Positions 23,271-33,570 of a stretch of DNA of 64,000 nucleotides are shown here, piece by piece; the stretch's first letter is position 1, and every line of letters begins with the position of its first letter. This DNA is from Branchipolynoe longqiensis. Lineage: Eukaryota > Annelida > Polychaeta > Phyllodocida > Polynoidae. The notes under the pieces were generated by a model that made no database searches, was not told where the DNA came from, and saw nothing but the letters and a program-made list of their open reading frames with translations. The DNA lies in the NCBI GenBank assembly GCA_030323885.1, contig CM059193.1:57680042-57744041 (forward strand), written 5' to 3'. The position numbers and the translations under genes were made by a program.

Positions 23271-23446
23271 TGTAATATATGCGTAAAAGACATCCAGGCA
23301 CGAGTGGGGGAACAAAGGAATATGTAAATGAGATGACGTCAGAGGTAAAGGGTGCCGGCGGTTCAGGCCCCTGTGAAAGTATGACGTCTGAACACTAAAG
23401 GATTCAGTATCCAGAAGTCAAAGTGTTCAGACGTCATACTTTCACA
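23271..23446 (+). repeat. gypsy-1 3' LTR
   Basis: 176 bp from TGTAATATATGCG to ACTTTCACA, preceded by the purine tract GATGGGGGGGA and followed by the AGTAG duplication. It contains an internal inverted pair: TGAAAGTATGACGTCTGAAC and GTTCAGACGTCATACTTTCA. Confidence 0.9.
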
Positions 23447-23612
23447 AGTAGCTACCATTAAAAGACAACACATACATCATGCAGCGTCCTGTGTGGAAGA
23501 ATTCATTTCTTATTGATTCCTTGTTACATGAACAATATTTTCTGATGTAGCAGGTAAGTGAAGCCATTAGAGACAAACACGTCTCAGCGAGCAGACATCC
23601 TTTTTGGTTGTA

Positions 23613-23810
23613 ATGACTCACGCTATGCTGTTTGTAATCTTCTTCACTCTGCTCATCACAGTGACTCATTGTGATAGTGAATCTGCCTGTCTCTTTGCAC
23701 TTTTACAGGATGAATTTAGGATTCCATGTAGAAGCCTGTCATGGAACCACACAGCACCCTGTCTGATAGAAACTGATGCCGATGAACAAGCTTTCATGGG
23801 AAAATCTAGC
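23613..23810 (+). CDS. secreted EGF / F-type lectin protein, exon 1 (signal peptide)
   Basis: Starts at ATG 23613 and ends at AAATCTAGC followed by GTAAGT. The 66 codons begin with a hydrophobic signal peptide (AMLFVIFFTLLITVTHC), so the product should enter the secretory pathway. The mature start has four cysteines and an N-glycosylation site (NHT). Exon phase is 0. Together with exons 26351-26456, 36777-36950, 38556-38783 and 40006-40220 it would encode about 306 residues. The TTG codons upstream of the ATG are not needed. Gypsy-1 ends only 167 bp upstream, so the promoter may lie in or beyond the retrotransposon. Confidence 0.7.
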
Positions 23811-24142
23811 GTAAGTATCGAAACCCTTTAAGAGTTCCTAGGGAAATAACATCTAATATGACGTCAATGGTCATTGACTCACATCACATCCTAGAAATGT
23901 GCTTACATTTAAAAACCATGTAGGGCCTATCCGTAAGTAAATGCGCATTCAATTTTCTATCAGTGTTAATTTCTACCACATGTGGTATGTTACAGTCTCC
24001 AATAGTTCCCAATTATGTCATAGATTAGAGTGTACCACCGATTTTAGCTTGAAAAAGTTACACAGTTTAAGTTAAACGAACCCGTTTGTGATCATTCAGA
24101 GATGTTTGTTTGTTTTATTCAAATAACGCAAGGCTGCATTAT

Positions 24143-24493
24143 TTAAAGCTGCATAGTCCGATGGTTTTGAGTTTCTGTCATTTTCTGAGATAAATAGACT
24201 AGATGGAACGCCATAACCTACATTAGTCTAGTTTGAAGTAACTTTTATTTTAAATGGTTAACTTTGGAGATATTTGAAGTACAACCATGCAAAATTAATT
24301 TTGGCAAACATGCCAAAAGTCTGACACCACAGGCTTCTGCAGTAACAGGGTCTCTTAAATTGCATCAGTATCTCCTTCAATATGGTGACAAATGTTTAAT
24401 AAGTGCACCAGTATCCAAGTTAGATATGTAGAATCAAACCAAAATAATTGTTTTGGTTTTGAAAATTTAGTATTTTAATCGGACTATGCAACT
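24143..24493. mobile_element. MITE B copy in intron 1
   Basis: Ends TTAAAGCTGCATAGTCCGAT and, at the right, ATCGGACTATGCAACT. The interior contains GCCAAAAGTCTGACACC and AAGTTAGATATGTAGAATCA. Non-coding. Confidence 0.8.
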
Positions 24494-24685
24494 AAATAAA
24501 TTAAAGAGAGTACTCTCTCACCCTGCGTAAAGAAAGGATCAAGAGACTTCTCATGTATGTCATTGAATAATATAGCAATAACAACAGTCTTGGTTATACA
24601 ACTTAATGCTAACATGTTATAGTTAAGAAGACGTTGAGTTAAATGATTATATATATATACATACATAATTGAAGTATTTAAAATT

Positions 24686-24955
24686 ATGAAGGGTTTTGAT
24701 CAAATAGATATGAACAAATTTTTCACCTTGAATAAAAGAGAAGGCAGTCGGGGCCATACTCTCAAACTAGTAAAACCCAGAGCCATTTCAAAGTTAAGGC
24801 AACATAGTTTCTCAAACAGGATCATAAATATATGGAACAGTCTCCCACAAAATGTTATTGATGCGGAGTCAATTAATTCATTCAAGAATAGATTAGAAAA
24901 AGCATGGGCTGATTATCCAGGGAAATTTGACCCCTTATTCACCACATGCTCCTAA
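24686..24955 (+). pseudogene. C-terminal fragment of a CR1/L2-type LINE reverse transcriptase
   Basis: About 89 residues resembling the end of a LINE ORF2: GSRGHTLKLVKPRA, then FSNRIINIWNSLPQNVIDAE and INSFKNRLEKAW. The same landmarks occur at 41440-41620 (RGHSLKLRKRYSRLD, VVDLWNDLPESVIAAE), so both are related lineages. The fragment is 5'-truncated and no simple-repeat tail is evident. It lies in intron 1 of the lectin gene. Confidence 0.8.
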
Positions 24956-25621
24956 TTACTCCTTGTGTTGCTTATTTACTTGCACTCAAGCAAAAATGAG
25001 AGACAAATAAGTGTTCACACTTCCTGTCTACCATTCGCTATATCGCTATATCGCTATATGTAAACATTAAACATGGTGACTAAACATTAGCCTGTAAAGT
25101 TACGGATTGTTTGTTGTGACGGATTTCTTATATATATTATATATATATATATATATATGATTTTTGTATGCAACATTGTGGATAGTTTCTGGCTGTACAG
25201 CACAATATCCCAAGAAACATAGAATACTCAGCAATCAACTAGTTAAAGGAGCAAATGGGCTTACACCAACACGTTGACTAAACAGGTTCTCATGTCTCAC
25301 ATCAGCATCCTATATTAAGACTAACTCTATATCATTCACCAGCTATAAGTGTCATATTCTGATCGAATGATCATTACCATACTTGTAATAACATTGTATT
25401 TGATATCAGCTTCTATGCCATAATAAGAGCATATAGTAAGTAGCATTTGCAGTCCACTACTATATGGTGAGAATATTACCAAGGCATCGTCATACATAAG
25501 ATGATTTAGAAGTAATAATGCATTAATAATGCGTCTGTCAGACGAAAGTATAGATAAGTGATTCTTAGGCATTGTTCTAACTACTGTATGCAGGGGAGGG
25601 CTACAAATCGGAAAGAGTGTT

Positions 25622-25691
25622 CCTACATGGGGATTCGATCCCACACTTCTGCCGTCCCATGGCTGACATTCTAACAATTATATTATGTAGG
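25622..25691 (-). other. tRNA-like sequence, probably SINE-derived
   Basis: In reverse, 70 nt run from CCTACAT to ATGTAGG, which pair as an acceptor stem. A T-arm-like GGGATCGAATCCCC (B box) and a region with TTAGAATGTCAGCC occupy the expected positions. The anticodon arm is not convincing, so I treat it as a tRNA-related retroposon head or tRNA pseudogene, not a functional tRNA. Confidence 0.5.
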
Positions 25692-25875
25692 ATCCCCTGA
25701 CATTCTAACAATTAGATTATGTAGGATCCCCTGACATTCTAACAATTAGGTTATGTAGGATCCCCTGACATTCTAACAATTAGATTATATGTAGGATCCC
25801 CTGACATTCTAACAATTAGATTATATGTAGGATCCCCTGACATTCTAACAATTAGATTATATGTAGGATCCCCTA
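25692..25875. repeat. 34-37-bp minisatellite
   Basis: Five to six units reading ATCCCCTGACATTCTAACAA then TTAGATTATGTAGG. The unit is the acceptor part of the adjacent tRNA-like sequence, so the array grew from it. Confidence 0.85.
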
Positions 25876-25989
25876 TTCAATCATTCTACATGTTGTACAT
25901 GCCTATCTACGCATGTTGCCTTAGACTTGGTGAGGTTAGAGCCCAGTAATACATAACCATTGTGATGTGACTATGATTGTATCTTTTAT

Positions 25990-26205
25990 TGTTGAAATAC
26001 CAAGGGATTTTTAACCTCCCACACCACATAGAGATGGTATGAGAGCAACCGGCCTTTGATGACGCTGTAAGTTATACACAGCGGTGGAAATCCAAATTGG
26101 CAGAGCTGGGGGCATGGGGAATCGAACTGCTGACCCTGAGATTAGGAGTCTGACCTAGAAAAAAGTCAGACACTCTAACCACTCCGCCACAGAGAACGCC
26201 ACATA
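25990..26205 (-). mobile_element. tRNA-derived SINE, reverse copy in intron 1
   Basis: Complement of the 7537-7850 SINE: GGGATTTTTAACCTCCCACA, then AGTTATACACAGCGGTGG, then the B-box complement GGAATCGAACTGC and the A-box complement CACTCTAACCACTCCGCC. It ends about 150 bp before exon 2. Confidence 0.85.
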
Positions 26206-26350
26206 ACGTTTATTATGTTAATTAAGCCCAAGTTCAAGTGTGGTACAATTGCTACAATACAGAACTTTCAAAATGTTCTCTATATGAATCAATTAGCATT
26301 CAGTTTATTCTTTCAGTTTAATAATTACATTCTTGTGTTGTTTCATGTAG

Positions 26351-26456
26351 AACATATCTGGTGTACACGTCCCGAGGCCATGTGTGTGTTCTCCACGAGA
26401 AAAGGAAGGTGACATTGATTGCATTAACATTAGCGGTATCAACTCCAAAGGAATTG
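26351..26456 (+). CDS. EGF / F-type lectin protein, exon 2
   Basis: Preceded by TTGTTTCATGTAG (pyrimidine-rich acceptor) and followed by GTATGT. Phase 0 in, phase 1 out, matching exon 1 upstream and exon 3 downstream. It encodes a short linker with three cysteines and two possible N-glycosylation sites (NIS at its start and again near its end). No named domain. The call as an exon rests on splice sites and phase, as the segment is too short for a domain match. Confidence 0.55.
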
Positions 26457-26805
26457 GTATGTAATGATATTATTCACATTATGTTGGCCATTGTAAAATA
26501 ATGACCATTGTATAGTAGGCAAGGCCAAGACTACTCAAAGAAATGAACCAAATTATTTTATGACATTTGGCTCTTAACTTGAGGGTAGCGGATTCTGTAC
26601 TAGTCTGTAGTTGAGCCAGTTGACTTTGATATAAACTTGCAATTTCAACTTTGGATACTCGTGCCCACTCACACTCACCACTAAGAATTTGGTAAATATG
26701 GGTAATTTTGAATAAGAAGAAAAAAGCCTTTGTGCATGACAGTGTCCATTAACACTCAAATATTGCGTAGTAGGATGTGTGGCTTCAGCATAGACAGGTT
26801 AAATT

Positions 26806-27422
26806 GTGTATTATAATGGATTATAATGTATTATAATAATATAAAGGAATGGAGCGAAACCCATTGTTAATTATATTATTATATATATCGTTTACTACTA
26901 TTACTATTTGTCCCTGCAGTGGCTGGTCGGGAGATGTTGGGAGTTCCATACATCAACCGCCCTTGATGCTGCCACAGTGACATGGTTTTCTGTTCAGGGT
27001 TTGCTCCCTTAGCCTTCGGTTCTGTCAAGAACCTGTACCACAAGGCAGTGGTTTACAACTCTGCAGGGCAGGGGCATCAAACTCCCTGAGGTATTGCAAT
27101 ACCTGCATACCACCTGTCTGGACATGTTCTTGCTGATGTGAAACCTCTATTTGCTCCCCGAGAGAGTGCCGCTGGTAACTTGCAAAAGCCAGCAGCACTT
27201 CAACACTTTTGCAGGCAGCTTTCATGAAATTTACAACTGCACAAAAGGAGAGCGGCAGTCAAGTAATGAAAGCAGTCTTTGTTGCATCGTGACCGACAGC
27301 ATGATGATGATGATGATGATATATCGTATATTATACTATCAATTGTATGTATTCGGAGTCACGCGCCCACCTTAGTATGGAGCGCGCGAATGGGGCGGCA
27401 CCTGCGTGGTGTGGAATGGGGA
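26806..27422 (+). mobile_element. YR-B 5' repeat (A1), split by repeat R1
   Basis: 26806-26914 (TATAAAGGAATGGAGCGAAA) and 27318-27422 (TATACTATCAATTGTATGTA, GGTGTGGAAT) match, in order, the A2 block at 35880-36085. R1 copy 2 interrupts them. The rest of A1 (AATGGAAATCATTGTCAC) appears at 34356, after YR-A. The sequence between is therefore inserted in or rearranged within YR-B. Confidence 0.65.
26915..27317. repeat. dispersed repeat R1, copy 2
   Basis: Block a (CCTGCAGTGGCTGGTCGGGA to TATTGCAATACCTGCATACC) in the same orientation as at 8858, followed by block b as the reverse complement of 8660-8858, ending GTGACCGACAGCATGATGAT. The order and relative orientation differ from copy 1. Confidence 0.7.
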
Positions 27423-27520
27423 CCTTTCAGTTTGTATGACTATGAGTCTCTCATTAGATGGTGCACCATGCCGGTCGTTGTAATGCTTTGGTTGGATAGA
27501 AGCAGTTCCTTCTACGATCA

Positions 27521-28800
27521 AGTGTGAGGATTTGGGTGTGTGTGGTTGGGGTGCATAGGGATGTAGGGGTGTGTGGTGGGGACTTAGGGATGTGGTGGGG
27601 GTGTAGGTGGTTTGTGGTGGAGGTGTAGGTGTGTCTTGTAGAGTGGCACCTCACAATCTTTAGCATCCCTAAACCCCCACTACACACCTACACCCTCACC
27701 ACGCCCTAAACCCCCATGATAAACCCCATGACACACACCTATACCCCCTACACCCCATGACACACCTATACCCCCAGTACCCCTTACACCACATCCACAC
27801 ACCTAAACCCCCACCACACACTTACACCCCCACCACACACTTACACCCCCACCACACACATACACCCTCACCACACACACCAACACCTCAATCACACACA
27901 CTTACACCCCACCAAACACCACCACACATGTACACCACCAAACACATACCACACACCTAAACCCTCACCACACACCTACACCCCCACTACACATCTTCAC
28001 TGCCACACACACCACACACATACACCATCACCACATCCCTAAACCCTCACCACACACCTACACCACCACCACACACCTACACCAACACCACACACCTACA
28101 CCCCCACCACACCCCTAAGCCATCACCACACACCTACACCCCACCACACCCCCACCTACACACCCACCACACCCCTAAACCCTCACCACACAGCTACACC
28201 CCAACCACACATACACCAGACACCTACACCCCACCACATCCTTAAACCCCCACCACACACCTACACCCACTCCACACCCCTAAACACTCCCCACACACCC
28301 GACACACATCTACACCCCAACCACACAAACCACACCCCTAAGCCGTCACCACACACCTACACCCCCACCACATACACAGCTACACCACCACCACACCCCT
28401 AAGCCCTCACCACACATCTACACCCCAACCACACACACACCACACACCTACACCCCCATCACATCCCTAAACTCCCACCACACACCTACATCCCCTCCAC
28501 ACCCCTAAGCCCTCACCACACACCCAACACACACCTACACCCCAACCACACACACACCACACGCCTACACCCCCACCACCACATCCCTAAACCCCCACCA
28601 CACACCTACACCCCCACCACATCCCTAAACCCTCACCACACACCTACACCACCACCACACACCTACACCCCCACCACACCCCTAAGCCCTCACCACACAC
28701 CCAACACACACATACATCCCCACCACACACATACCTACACCCCCACCACATCCCTAAACCCCCACCACACACCTACACCACCAACACACACACCTACACC
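27521..28800. repeat. CCACCACACACCTACACC minisatellite
   Basis: About 1.1 kb of irregular units near 18-22 bp on CCCCCACCACACACCTACAC, with a G-rich mirrored part at 27530-27630. There is no coding content. The stretch 28800-28892 leads into YR-A and is unassigned. Confidence 0.9.
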
Positions 28801-28892
28801 CTTCTATCCAACCATGATGGCCGACTTGGACCGGGAACGGGTGCTGCCACCAAGTGTATAGCGAGAGAACTGGCTCATGAAAGCTCCCCATT

Positions 28893-29137
28893 GGTCGGAA
28901 TGCGTAGCATTCCGTTTGATGCGAGGGGAGGGAAGACGACTTCCCACCACCCCCCCCCCTCTCTGCCCGCCTCACCCAGCATTCGCGCCTCGCGCGAAAC
29001 CCGCTCCTCACCCTCACCCTCCCCCGGCCTTGAGCGTTCACGCCTCTCCTGCCACTGCTCACCTCCCCCCTTATAAGGCCCGCCGCCGCCTCCTTCAGCC
29101 ATTCGCCTCCAGTCTCCTCCTCGCTGCCCTTCCTTCT
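28893..29137 (+). repeat. YR-A split direct repeat A1 with TATA motif
   Basis: Opens with GGTCGGAATGCGTAGCATTC, holding a palindrome CGGAATGC-GTA-GCATTCCG at 28896-28914. TTATAAGG at 29071-29078 is a candidate TATA box ahead of the gag start at 29189. It matches A2 over its length. Confidence 0.85.
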
Positions 29138-29188
29138 ACTTTGGACACTCCTTCTCCTCGGACCGCTGCACCTCTGCCGACCGTCACC

Positions 29189-30358
29189 ATGCCCGGGCGC
29201 GGAAAAGGAAAGAGCCGGAAGGCAGCCAAGACCTCCGGTATGGCCACTCCGGGGCCGTCCTCAGGCTTCCCGGGAGGGTCCCTCCCCTCCACGGCCCCGT
29301 CGTCGCCCGCAGCGCCCTCGGGCCACGCCAGCAGCGAGATCGCCCTCCTCATCGAGTCCATCAACTGCCTCACCTGCCGCGTGGAGGCCGTCGAGACGGG
29401 GATCGCCCGAGGGGGCCCCGAGGAGCCTGCACCCGCGCCCCGGCAGGAGCCCGCATACAGCCTGGCGCCCGCCCCGGCCCCTCGGGCGCACGCCGCAGCC
29501 GGGAGCCGGCCGCCGCCGCCACCTCAGGCGACGCGGCCCGGAGGCCTACACCCGCAGTACGAGCAGTGCTCCCGCGTCCACGCCAGCTCGACACCGACAG
29601 CGCCGCCCACCTACCGCCAAGACCCCGCGGAGCACACCCCGACATCCGCGGCCGACGCAGTCCGCGACATCCTCGCATCCGCCGAGGCGCAACACACCGT
29701 ACGGCGCCGAGGTATTCCTGCTGACTATGTCTTTCCTTGTGATCTGGTGGAGAGGGGTCCGGGGCGCAAGGCCGTTAAACTCGGGGAGGCGACCAAGGAC
29801 GAGTACAGCCTCGCCCTCCTCTCCCTGGTGAACCACCCTGCCTTCCCGGCCCACTCCCTCCAGGGCCTACACAACCACCACCTCACCGTCATGAGGGACA
29901 TCCTGATCCACCCCTGGCCTACCGTCCGCCGCTATTCAGAGTCCATATTCTCCTGGATCGCGGACGGGAGGCTCCCCCAGGGGTGGCACGACCCTGTGGC
30001 CCTTAACGCCCTCAGGCTCGACTCCCTCACCACCCCCATCCAGCAACCCTCCACAGCCACCCCGGCCCGATCGGCAGACCTCCCTAGAGCCCGCCAACAG
30101 ACCCGCCTCCAGCCCGAGCCCCGGATTACCTACAGCAGGGATCTCCACGGGGCACCCTGCAGTGTATGGAACCGCGACCCTGCATCCTGCACTCAGGCCG
30201 GCCCGGGGGAGGCCCACGGCGTAGGAAGCGCTAGGCAGCGGCACACGTGCGCTTACTGCGCCAATGTGCGCAAAATGTTGACAGCGCACAGTGAGGACGT
30301 CTGCAACTCAAAGCGCAACCGTGAGCGCGCGATGCCCGCCACCTCGGCGGATTTTTAG
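29189..30358 (+). CDS. YR-A gag-like protein
   Basis: 389 codons from ATG 29189 to TAG 30356-30358, open throughout. The N-terminus is short and basic (MPGRGKGKSRKAAK), followed by a low-complexity Ser/Pro/Ala region and a globular part (residues about 180-300, with YSLALLSLVNHPAFPAHSLQ). The C-terminus has a Cys/His array, CSVWNRDPASC, then HTCAYCANVRK and HSEDVCNSK, probably zinc-binding. The YR-D gag has the same array with different spacers. By position and motif it is the nucleic-acid-binding structural protein. I choose ATG 29189 over the upstream in-frame ATG at 28877 because it falls after the repeat A1 and its TATA motif. Confidence 0.75.
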   Translation: MPGRGKGKSRKAAKTSGMATPGPSSGFPGGSLPSTAPSSPAAPSGHASSEIALLIESINCLTCRVEAVETGIARGGPEEPAPAPRQEPAYSLAPAPAPRAHAAAGSRPPPPPQATRPGGLHPQYEQCSRVHASSTPTAPPTYRQDPAEHTPTSAADAVRDILASAEAQHTVRRRGIPADYVFPCDLVERGPGRKAVKLGEATKDEYSLALLSLVNHPAFPAHSLQGLHNHHLTVMRDILIHPWPTVRRYSESIFSWIADGRLPQGWHDPVALNALRLDSLTTPIQQPSTATPARSADLPRARQQTRLQPEPRITYSRDLHGAPCSVWNRDPASCTQAGPGEAHGVGSARQRHTCAYCANVRKMLTAHSEDVCNSKRNRERAMPATSADF

Positions 30359-30534
30359 TCCGCCGGAGCCCCCCGGCCGGCCCGGAGGCCTTCAACCGGC
30401 CCACTACTGTTAATACCAGCCCCGCCGACGTCCACAACCCTGCCAGCCCCCACGCCGCTACCCCCGGCCTCGGACCCCCGGCCCTCCTCGGGCCGACCCA
30501 GCCGGCCACACACCTCGCCCCGCGCACCAGCAGC

Positions 30535-32480
30535 GTGCCCGAGGCCAAGCCCACCGCCCGCACCGGAGCCGCTCCCGCCAGCACCGCCTCCGCCACCCGG
30601 GAGCCCTCTCCCGCCCATAAGGCCCCTGCCGCCTCCCTACACCGGCTGTCTACCAGCACCATCGACCCAGACTTCCACCTCACCTTAGGCGACACCGCTT
30701 TCCTCAGCCCCCCCGACCCCGAACCAGACCCGCCCCCACCCCCCCCCACCCCGCCCACTCCCACCCAGCACGACTTCGCTGCCCCCCTCACCCCCCACCG
30801 CACCTCCTCGCCCCACCGCCACCCCGCCCCCGCCCCCACCCTCGACGAACCCACCGTCGACGTAATCAACCCCCACCTCCAGGACACCCTCCCAGCCGCC
30901 CCCTCCTGCGGCCCCATCCCCTCTCAATACCGCCCCACCCTCCTCTCCTCCTGGCCCCACACCTCCGGCGAGGCGTGGGCCCGTTACCCCGCATTTAACC
31001 ATGCATACACAACCCTCCGGGAAGCGCGCCTCCCTAATTTTTTGGCCGCCCGCATCCCCCTTCCCTCGGGCCTCCACATACCCGCCTGGCGCACCCACCT
31101 CCGTCACTACCCCGACCCCGCCGTCCTCGACTTCCTCGAGTTCGGTTTCCCAGCTAACTACTCCGCCTCTACCCTCCCCCGCCCTTCCTTCTCCAATCAC
31201 CGAGAGCCCCCCGAGAACCTCTCTCACGTCCGAGACTTCGTCGACACGGAGCTGGCCCTCGGCGCCCTCATCGGCCCCTTCACCGTCCCCCCCTTTTCCC
31301 CCTGGACCCAGGTCTCCCCGATGATGACCCGCCCCAAGGCCGACTCGGGCAAGAGGCGGGTCATCGTCGACTTATCCTACCCCCCGGGAGCAAGCGTGAA
31401 CTCGGGCATCCCCCGACGCGAGTTCCTCGGGGAACCCCACGCCTACACCCTTCCCTCGGTTGCCGACGTAGGCCGCCGCCTCATCGACCAGGGCCACGGG
31501 GCCTACGTCTGGACTGCCGACATCTCCCGGGCCTACCGCCAGCTCCGTGCCGGGATGCTCTCCTGCCCCCTCTTCGGCATTTGCCTCGACGGCAACACAT
31601 ACATCGACCTCGCCCTCCCCTTCGGGTGCCGCACCTCGGGCGCGGCCTGCGTCCGCGTCACCGCTGCAGTGGCCTGGATCATCCGGCGCGAGGGCTTCCA
31701 CGCCCTCGTCTACGTCGACGACTTCATAGGGTGCGAGGGCTCTTACCTGAGGGTCAAATTATAACATAACACGACGCCTTCCTCGCCCTCACCGCTGCCC
31801 TCGGCCTCGACGTAGCTCCCGGAAAGTGCCATCCTCCCGCTGTCCGCCTCATCTGGCTAGGGTTCGCCCTCGACAGCGAGACGATGACCATCCGGGTGGC
31901 CCCCGCCAAGATCCAGGCCCTCATCGTCGACTGCGACGCCCGCATCGCCCAGCCCACCCTCGGGAAACAACAGCTGCAAAGTCTCCTCGGCCGCCTCAAT
32001 CACGTGAGCAGCTGCGTGCTCCCCGGCCGCAAGTTCATGGCCCGACTCCTCGGGGCGCTCCGCAGCTGCTACGGCACCGCCGCCGTCACCCTCGCCGACG
32101 ACGCCCTCCAGGATCTGAGGTGGTTCGCCGCTTACGGCCGAATTTCCAATGGCATCCACCTCCTCCGGGCCCCGGAGGGCCGACGATGGGTGATCGAGTG
32201 CGACTCCTGTCTCACTGGCGGCGGCGCCCACTCCCCGACGCACTACTACGCCCGAGGGTACTCCTCGGGGTTCCGGGTGCGGTTTCCGTCGATCCACGAA
32301 CTCGAGGCGGTTAACCTCGTCGTCGCCCTCCACTCTCTCCTCCCGGAAGACATCGCGGGAGCGACGGTCGTGGTCTACACTGACAACATGGCCTCGGCCA
32401 CCGCCCTCGGAATCGGACGCCACCGAGACACCCACACCTCGGAACGACCTGTAACACCCCAGGGAGCTCTGCGTTGCTGA
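30535..32480 (+). pseudogene. YR-A reverse transcriptase - RNase H
   Basis: Copies element RNA. After a proline-rich lead, RT motifs run in order: PMMTRPKADSGKRRVIVDLS (about 31318-31375), VWTADISRAYRQL (about 31508-31545), LPFGCRTSGAA and the catalytic YVDDFIG (about 31710-31730). The frame breaks at about 31755. It then continues as SLLGRLNHVSSCVLPGRKFM (32000) and RNase H parts WVIECDSCLTGGGAH (32190), IHELEAVNLV and VVYTDNMASATAL (32370-32400). A second frameshift near 32440 removes the domain end. The start at 30535 is GTG; the true start may lie earlier as the frame is open. Confidence 0.85.
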
Positions 32481-32869
32481 CGGCCCTCAACGGACTAATC
32501 CTTGTCAGCTGCATACAACACACACAAAGCCCGGGGACGCCCTCCTCCTGGGGCCGACGCCCTCATCCGAAGCAGCACCTCGCGGCTACCTGGGCCACAC
32601 ACTAACAGCTCGGACAGCCCCGCGAGTAGAGACAACCGCCACTCGGACTCCTCACCTGCTGACAACCATCTCAAGAACACTCTTTTTCCCTTCACCACCA
32701 CCGGACATCTAGGTTACCCTCAAAAACAACCGCCGAGATGCCAGAACGCCACACCGCCTCAAAGGCTCCACCCTCGCCCCGGCGACCTGGAGGAACCGCA
32801 CGTCGCCCAAGCCGAGACGTTCGGACAACTTCGCTGTTGCCCCGAACACCAATCGAGACCCGTATAGCC

Positions 32870-33570
32870 TCTCAACGCCCCGTCGGCCTTCGACGTCGCC
32901 GCCTTCACCGCCTCCCTCTTCGCCCGCGCCCTCGCCCCGGCCTCCGTCAAGAACGCCGTCTCGGGGGCGCGGTCCTGGGTGGAGGGGGCAGGCGGCCTCA
33001 CCTCAGGCTTCGACGCACGCCTCGCCAAGGACGTGTGCCGCGGGGGGGAACGCACCTCCTCCCACGACAATTGCCAGGCGCCGCCTCTCACGCCCCATCA
33101 GCTGACGCTCGCCATCGCCCACCTCGCCCGGGCGGGCCCCGCCTCCGTCGTCCCTCGGGCCTCCCTCCTCCTCGGGTACTTCGGCATGCTCCACCAGTCT
33201 AATCTCCTGGCCCTGAGTCCCGAGGGGTGGGGGGGCCCCCACACCCTCACCCGCGCTGACGTCCGCCCCGCGCCCGGAGGTCTCCGGCTCCTAATAAGGA
33301 GCTCCAAGACGATCTCCGCCCCCTCGGGCGCGGTGGCCCTCTTCATCCTGAGGGGCGCCCTCAAGGCCCAAGGCGTCCCGGACCCCCAGGCCTTCACCCT
33401 CCACAGCCTGCGCCGGGGCGCCGCCCAGGCCTGCCAGCGCGCCGGGGTGCCCCTCCCCGACAGGGGACCTGGACCTCCGAGGCGGTGCACGCCTATGTGC
33501 CCCGCCTCGCCCCCTCGGGCGCGCCTCGAGCCCTCTCCTCCGTTTTGGTGGAGGGCTCCTCGGCGCACTC
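32870..33570 (+). pseudogene. YR-A tyrosine recombinase, internally deleted
   Basis: Core-binding part FDVAAFTASLFARALA and SWVEGAGGLTSGFDARLAKD, catalytic region GYFGMLHQSNLLA and the box HSLRRGAAQAC (about 33402-33434). Compared with the 1270-2265 copy, about 120 bp after SGAVALF are gone. The first catalytic arginine (LRQSN there) is histidine here, and a frameshift after GVPLPD removes the tyrosine segment. The role would be integration of the circular cDNA. Confidence 0.85.

Larger units (their letters stand above)
17386..23446 (+). mobile_element. Ty3/gypsy LTR retrotransposon, gypsy-1
   Basis: Bounded by LTRs 17386-17548 and 23271-23446 (TGTAATATATGCG...TTTCACA, TG...CA ends) and by a 5-bp duplication AGTAG at 17381-17385 and 23447-23451. 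A candidate primer-binding site TGGTGTCAG starts at 17549 and a polypurine tract GATGGGGGGGA precedes the 3' LTR. Order gag, protease, RT, RNase H, integrase is typical of Ty3/gypsy. The element is broken by frameshifts, stops and a 1.5-kb insertion in RT (19036-20530). It lies immediately upstream of the lectin gene's first exon. Confidence 0.95.

Noticed and set aside
27757..27960. His/Pro/Thr-rich ORF
   Set aside because: Translation of the CACCACACACC minisatellite.
28877..29188. N-terminal extension of YR-A gag from the ATG at 28877
   Set aside because: That start lies outside the element, upstream of A1 and its TATA motif; the extension translates repeat A1.
29095..32867. Many GC-rich ORFs on the reverse strand opposite YR-A gag and RT
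   Set aside because: Shadow frames: YR-A motifs are all on the + strand, and GC-rich DNA has few stops.
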